The notes under the pieces: generated by a model
Database searches by the model: none
What the model was told of the DNA's origin: nothing
Seen by the model: only the letters and a program-made list of their open reading frames with translations
Program-made: the position numbers and the translations under genes
In this document: piece after piece, positions 61,425 through 64,000 of the stretch
Position numbering within the stretch: the first letter of the stretch is position 1
Layout of the letters: each line of letters begins with the position of its first letter
Source: an uncultured Bacilli bacterium
GTDB taxonomy: Bacteria; Bacillota_I; Bacilli_A; RF39; UBA660
Reading direction: 5' to 3'
DNA: 64,000 nucleotides
Assembly: GCA_934096235.1 (NCBI GenBank)
Contig: CAKOLO010000002.1
Span: 124,001-188,000 of the forward strand

Positions 61425-61500
61425 TAGTTAATTATATGTTTTTATATATTAAATAAGAACTTAATGTGTATTAGTCTATTAATTTTGATATAATGTATCT

Positions 61501-62274
61501 ATGAAAACTATAGAATTAAATGATTTATTAGGAAATGATAAATTACTAGATAATACACTTTTTCATTTTGCTCCTAAAGCTAATTATGAATTGATAGAAA
61601 GAGATGGATTTAAAGCAGAAATAGGAAAAAATGCTTTGAATATTGAAAAAAATCCTAAAGTATTTTTTACTATAGGACCTATTAATCTTCTTAGAATAGC
61701 TGATGTGTGGATTAGATGGATTAGTTGGCATGTTGCACATAAAAAATATTTTGGTAAAAATAATGAAAATTGGTCTCATGAGAAATTTGTTCAACTAAAA
61801 AATGAGTTTGCTAGTGGATATATTTTTACTGAAGATGTTTTAAATGAAACTTATAGAGAATTTTTTGATATGTGTAGGAATTTTGAATATTATGTTTTGG
61901 ATTTAGAAGAAGACATAGATTTTTCTTTTAATGATGTTGATGAGGTTAAAGAAAGTCACTTACATAATGGAGTACTTACTTTCTCTCCTACTTTTATTAA
62001 AATGTATGGACCATATTCTGATTTTACAAGTATTAAAACTGATGGATGGAATTTGCATACTTTTCCAAATAGAGGTGTAAGTCCTGATAAAATATCTTAT
62101 ATTGTCTCTAATAAATATGGAAACAGTTTTGACATGTTAAGTATGATAATAGAAGTTAGAAAAAAATGTATGAATAATCAAAAAAGGAAAGAGCAAGTTA
62201 ATGAATTAGTATTTTTAAATAATTTTTTAGAAAAAACTAATTCTTTAGAAAATAAAACTACTATGTCTATGTGA
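61501..62274 (+). CDS. Hypothetical protein, 257 aa, possibly ADP-ribosyltransferase-like
   Basis: Not firmly recognised. LFHFAPKANYELIERDGFKAEIG near 20-42 has the shape of the first motif in ART/DarT-like folds (aromatic-His, then N-x-x-x-I-x-x-x-GF), and KVFFTIGP follows near 54-61. The middle contains WIRWISWHVAHK. No membrane segment. TGA stop. The start ATG lacks a strong ribosome site. Whether it is a toxin or an enzyme of RNA or protein modification is open. Confidence 0.6.
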   Translation: MKTIELNDLLGNDKLLDNTLFHFAPKANYELIERDGFKAEIGKNALNIEKNPKVFFTIGPINLLRIADVWIRWISWHVAHKKYFGKNNENWSHEKFVQLKNEFASGYIFTEDVLNETYREFFDMCRNFEYYVLDLEEDIDFSFNDVDEVKESHLHNGVLTFSPTFIKMYGPYSDFTSIKTDGWNLHTFPNRGVSPDKISYIVSNKYGNSFDMLSMIIEVRKKCMNNQKRKEQVNELVFLNNFLEKTNSLENKTTMSM

Positions 62275-62293
62275 AATAGTAGTTTTTCTTTTT
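62255..62293 (+). terminator. Terminator of the 257-aa gene
   Basis: AAACTACTAT / ATAGTAGTTT stem spanning the stop codon, then TTCTTTTT. Confidence 0.85.
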
Positions 62294-62347
62294 AATTTAG
62301 AGCGAGCATAGAGGCTTTTCACCTCTGGTTGCAATTTATATTTTAAT

Positions 62348-62425
62348 CTAACCATCGACCTCTTTATGACTAATGTTACGTTTACCCGCATCACTGCAAC
62401 CCGTATTTTCCACATTATTTTTCAT
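62348..62425 (-). CDS. Short peptide gene, 25 aa
   Basis: ATG 62425 has a near-perfect ribosome site AAGGAGG five bases upstream. The product MKNNVENTGCSDAGKRNISH continues for five more residues. The frame stays open upstream for another 38 codons encoding a hydrophobic helix (LSIIILLTVFIIKIYKEVL), but without a ribosome site. Either a small peptide or the C-terminal part of a 63-aa membrane peptide. Existence uncertain. Confidence 0.4.
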   Translation of the reverse strand: MKNNVENTGCSDAGKRNISHKEVDG

Positions 62426-62568
62426 AAGTACCTCCTTATATATTTTTATAATAAAAACTGTTAGTAGAATTATTATTGATAATTTTACAGGTACCATAAG
62501 AGTCAATATTGAGGCTATCGTTTCGATTACATATAACAAAATTTTATATATTAATTATATCATATACA

Positions 62569-63084
62569 TTATATATTTCTATGTTCTTTCTCAAATTTAA
62601 GTAGTTTAAGTTCTCTTCCATTTTCAATATTATTTTCTGAATTTACTTCTCTTAATCCATTCTTTAAAAAATCATTATACGTTAAAGATACCATTCTCCT
62701 ACTTTGAATATCATATAGTAGTCCATCCACATTATATTGGATAGCTGAAAATAAATCCTTTGTAATCCATAAGTCAATAGTTGTATTATTATATTCAAAT
62801 TTAAACCCACCAAATTTATTTCTTTTAGGTTTTATTTTATATGCATTAAATACTTTCAAAACCCATTTTTCATCTTCTCCAAGTACAACAAAATCTAAGT
62901 CTTTAGGTATTTTAGCATCCATTAAATCTCTAATTCCACCGCCAATTAAATATATTGGAGAAAGAACTGATATTGCTTTGGCTGGATAAAAATGATTTTT
63001 AATATATCTTTCAATTCTCATTTCAAGACTTAAATCTAACATAAATTCATCATCTTTATCATTATATTTTATATTATAGTTCAT
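62569..63084 (-). CDS. Nucleotidyltransferase, poly(A)/CCA polymerase head-like
   Basis: 171 residues. IYLIGGGIRDLMDAKIPKDLDFVV (about 44-67) has the GG-x-x-RD and D-x-D pattern of class II poly(A)/CCA nucleotidyltransferases, followed by IDLWITKDLFSA. There is no RNA-binding body domain as in full CCA enzymes. It may modify RNA or small molecules. It lies 3 bp after a HAD hydrolase, so both are probably one functional pair. Confidence 0.8.
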   Translation of the reverse strand: MNYNIKYNDKDDEFMLDLSLEMRIERYIKNHFYPAKAISVLSPIYLIGGGIRDLMDAKIPKDLDFVVLGEDEKWVLKVFNAYKIKPKRNKFGGFKFEYNNTTIDLWITKDLFSAIQYNVDGLLYDIQSRRMVSLTYNDFLKNGLREVNSENNIENGRELKLLKFEKEHRNI

Positions 63085-63087
63085 AAA

Positions 63088-63621
63088 TTACCTCTTTTTC
63101 TTTAATACTCTAATTAAATTATTTGTAAGAACTTCATAATTTCCTAATTGTCTATATTGGTATTTTATATGTTGAAAATTATTTAAATTAGTTGGTTTTA
63201 ATATTATTTTAGATAAATCTTTATAACCTAGTCCTTTAAAAGACTTAGTTTTGTAATAATTTAAACATATTAATTTATAATCATTATGATAATCATCATC
63301 TAATATAACATAATTTTCTACTTTATTATTCTTTAAGTAATCAACTATACCTAATAAACGTGGGGGTAGTTTTATATCACCTAAATTTCCTTCTAAATTT
63401 GGATCTATAAAATCAATATTATATATACATAATTCTTCAAATTGTTTTTTTATCCTTTTTCTTCTAGCCTCTGTTCCATTCATTTGCCATGAACTTATTA
63501 TAACAACTTTAGCATTATATCTTTTAATTAATAATTTTAAAGTCTCAACACTTTCTTTTAAAAACAAACAATTATTATCATTAAGTACTCCATCTATATC
63601 TAAGAATATTATATTTTCCAT
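63088..63621 (-). CDS. HAD-family hydrolase (Swiss-army-knife RNA-repair type)
   Basis: 177 residues. Motif I FLDIDGVLND at 6-15, motif II VVIISSWQMN near 40-49 and a DDDYHND acidic motif near 104-110. The motif set fits the HAD domain found in multi-domain RNA repair proteins, and other small HAD phosphatases remain possible. First gene of a pair with the nucleotidyltransferase downstream. Possible 3'/5'-phosphate trimming of RNA ends is inference. Confidence 0.75.
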   Translation of the reverse strand: MENIIFLDIDGVLNDNNCLFLKESVETLKLLIKRYNAKVVIISSWQMNGTEARRKRIKKQFEELCIYNIDFIDPNLEGNLGDIKLPPRLLGIVDYLKNNKVENYVILDDDYHNDYKLICLNYYKTKSFKGLGYKDLSKIILKPTNLNNFQHIKYQYRQLGNYEVLTNNLIRVLKKKR

Positions 63622-63631
63622 AAATCACCCT

Positions 63632-63666
63632 AAAAATAAAGACTTGATATTTTCATACCAAGTCTT
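63632..63666 (-). terminator. Terminator of tRNA-Trp
   Basis: AAGACTTG / CAAGTCTT hairpin (63639-63666) with T-rich tail on minus, after a smaller CGAAC-GTTCG hairpin at 63674-63689. Confidence 0.8.
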
Positions 63667-63704
63667 GTAACAACGAACACTATAGTTCGGCTAATTTACT
63701 CATA

Positions 63705-63779
63705 TGGCAGGGGTAGAAGGACTCGAACCCTCCCCAACGGTTTTGGAGACCGGCATGCTACCACTGACACCATACCCCT
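63705..63779 (-). tRNA. tRNA-Trp (anticodon CCA)
   Basis: Acceptor AGGGGTA / TACCCCT, discriminator G and encoded CCA at the 3' end (63705-63707). Anticodon loop CTCCAAA gives CCA, reading UGG. T arm contains GGTTCGAGTCC. This and TGA stops show the standard code. Confidence 0.93.
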
Positions 63780-63806
63780 ACGTAGCTCTTTTTCTAAAGC
63801 AATTTA

Positions 63807-63835
63807 ATTATACAATATAAATTATAACAAATCAA
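63807..63835 (-). promoter_or_regulatory. Promoter of tRNA-Trp
   Basis: TTGATT (63830-63835) and TATAAT (63807-63812) on minus, spacer 17. Confidence 0.7.
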
Positions 63836-63850
63836 CATTTTTCTTTTATG

Positions 63851-63869
63851 CATACAATATATTAGGTGA
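63851..63869 (+). promoter_or_regulatory. Putative sigma-E-like -10 box before the SleB-like gene
   Basis: CATACAAT at 63851-63858, followed five bases later by the ribosome site AGGTGA (63864-63869). Same box and spacing as before the cotJ operon (18403). No firm -35 is seen. Confidence 0.45.
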
Positions 63870-63873
63870 TTTT

Positions 63874-64000
63874 ATGCTTATAAAGTATTCTACTAAAGAA
63901 TTAGATTTATGTGCTAGACTTATGAGAGCTGAGGCTCTTGCTGAAGGTGATCTTGCTATGTTAATGGTTGGTAACGTTATTGTTAATAGAGCCATAGCTG
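63874..64000 (+). CDS. Cell wall hydrolase SleB/CwlJ-like (partial, 3' end outside window)
   Basis: The 42 visible codons read LDLCARLMRAEALAEGDLAM and MVGNVIVNRAIA, the start of the Hydrolase_2 (SleB/CwlJ) domain with its catalytic Glu in RAEA. These amidase/transglycosylase-like enzymes open the cortex of germinating spores. No signal peptide or peptidoglycan-binding domain precedes the catalytic part, so it is CwlJ-like in layout. Together with CotJ and CotF genes it supports endospore formation. Confidence 0.85.
   Translation, partial: MLIKYSTKELDLCARLMRAEALAEGDLAMLMVGNVIVNRAIA

Noticed and set aside
1..64000. Mollicutes-type genetic code (TGA as Trp)
   Set aside because: TGA ends genes at 3898 and 62274 at sensible positions, Trp residues are encoded by TGG, and the visible tRNA-Trp has anticodon CCA.
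1..64000. CRISPR arrays, insertion sequences, integrases or prophage
   Set aside because: No regularly spaced repeats, transposase or integrase motifs were seen; repeats found are coding (DUF285) or the small paired elements.

Overview
The window is an AT-rich bacterial chromosome segment (by eye under 30% G+C) with about 70 protein genes packed on both strands, two tRNAs and many short intrinsic terminators. The genes point to a cell-walled, Gram-positive-type, endospore-forming Bacillota. Wall synthesis is represented by MurE with a meso-diaminopimelate-type DNPR motif, MurF, Ddl, MurI and a class A PBP. Spore genes are a fused CotJA-CotJB, CotJC, a CotF-like pair and a SleB-type hydrolase. 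TGA is a stop (for example at 3898-3900 and 62272-62274) and tRNA-Trp reads UGG, so the Mollicutes code is excluded. The base composition, the short genes and the mix of Bacilli-like and Clostridia-like families suggest an uncultured gut-type Bacilli lineage (RF39 / Erysipelotrichia-like). That placement is inference, not proven.

Layout. 1-3.4 kb: a MacB-like ABC exporter operon ending in its own TetR regulator, with an inverted-repeat operator next to the promoter. 3.4-8.6 kb: small and membrane genes, a secreted zincin, a DUF1653-flavin domain fusion, MscL and an EamA transporter. 8.6-12.6 kb: orphan MraZ-like regulator, metallo-beta-lactamase-fold hydrolase, MurE and an HD protein. 12.6-15.4 kb: a duplicated locus of Tim44-like/zinc-ribbon membrane proteins, each copy preceded by a conserved divergent small-RNA-like element; one paralogue is frameshifted. 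15.4-22.3 kb: phosphoketolase, TsaE, the CotJ spore operon, an ABC-2 exporter and a single-domain Clp-like ATPase. 22.3-28.6 kb: tRNA-Asn, FeoAB, a SNase-like nuclease, a CotF-like coat pair, and Hsp20 under a perfect CIRCE element.

28.6-38.5 kb: YchF, AbgT, DUF951, ParB and ParA in one operon, then a four-gene unit (altered E2/CAT-like acyltransferase, acyl-AMP ligase, FAD dehydrogenase, zincin). 38.5-46.1 kb: a cation exchanger, PyrG behind a leader terminator that begins at the predicted transcript start, a BspA-like surface protein whose promoter spacer contains nine G, a lipid kinase and a PBP. 46.1-52.3 kb: a frameshifted papain-fold protein, RluA, ZIP, DUF3267, QueH-sirtuin, PrsW-like and MurI. 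52.3-58.6 kb: Ddl and a membrane-anchored MurF, then a three-gene ABC-2 exporter with a hairpin/T-run directly before its first gene. 58.6-64 kb: an uncharacterised gene behind a structured leader, another zincin, a possible RNA-repair pair (NTase and HAD), tRNA-Trp and the start of a SleB-type hydrolase.

The recurring theme is compact regulation: terminators overlap stop codons, promoters lie in very short gaps, and several leaders look like attenuators or switches. The strongest leads are the poly-G promoter of the surface protein, the duplicated divergent element, the two hairpin-T8-SD leaders, the unidentified leader at 59.2 kb and the CotJA-CotJB fusion.
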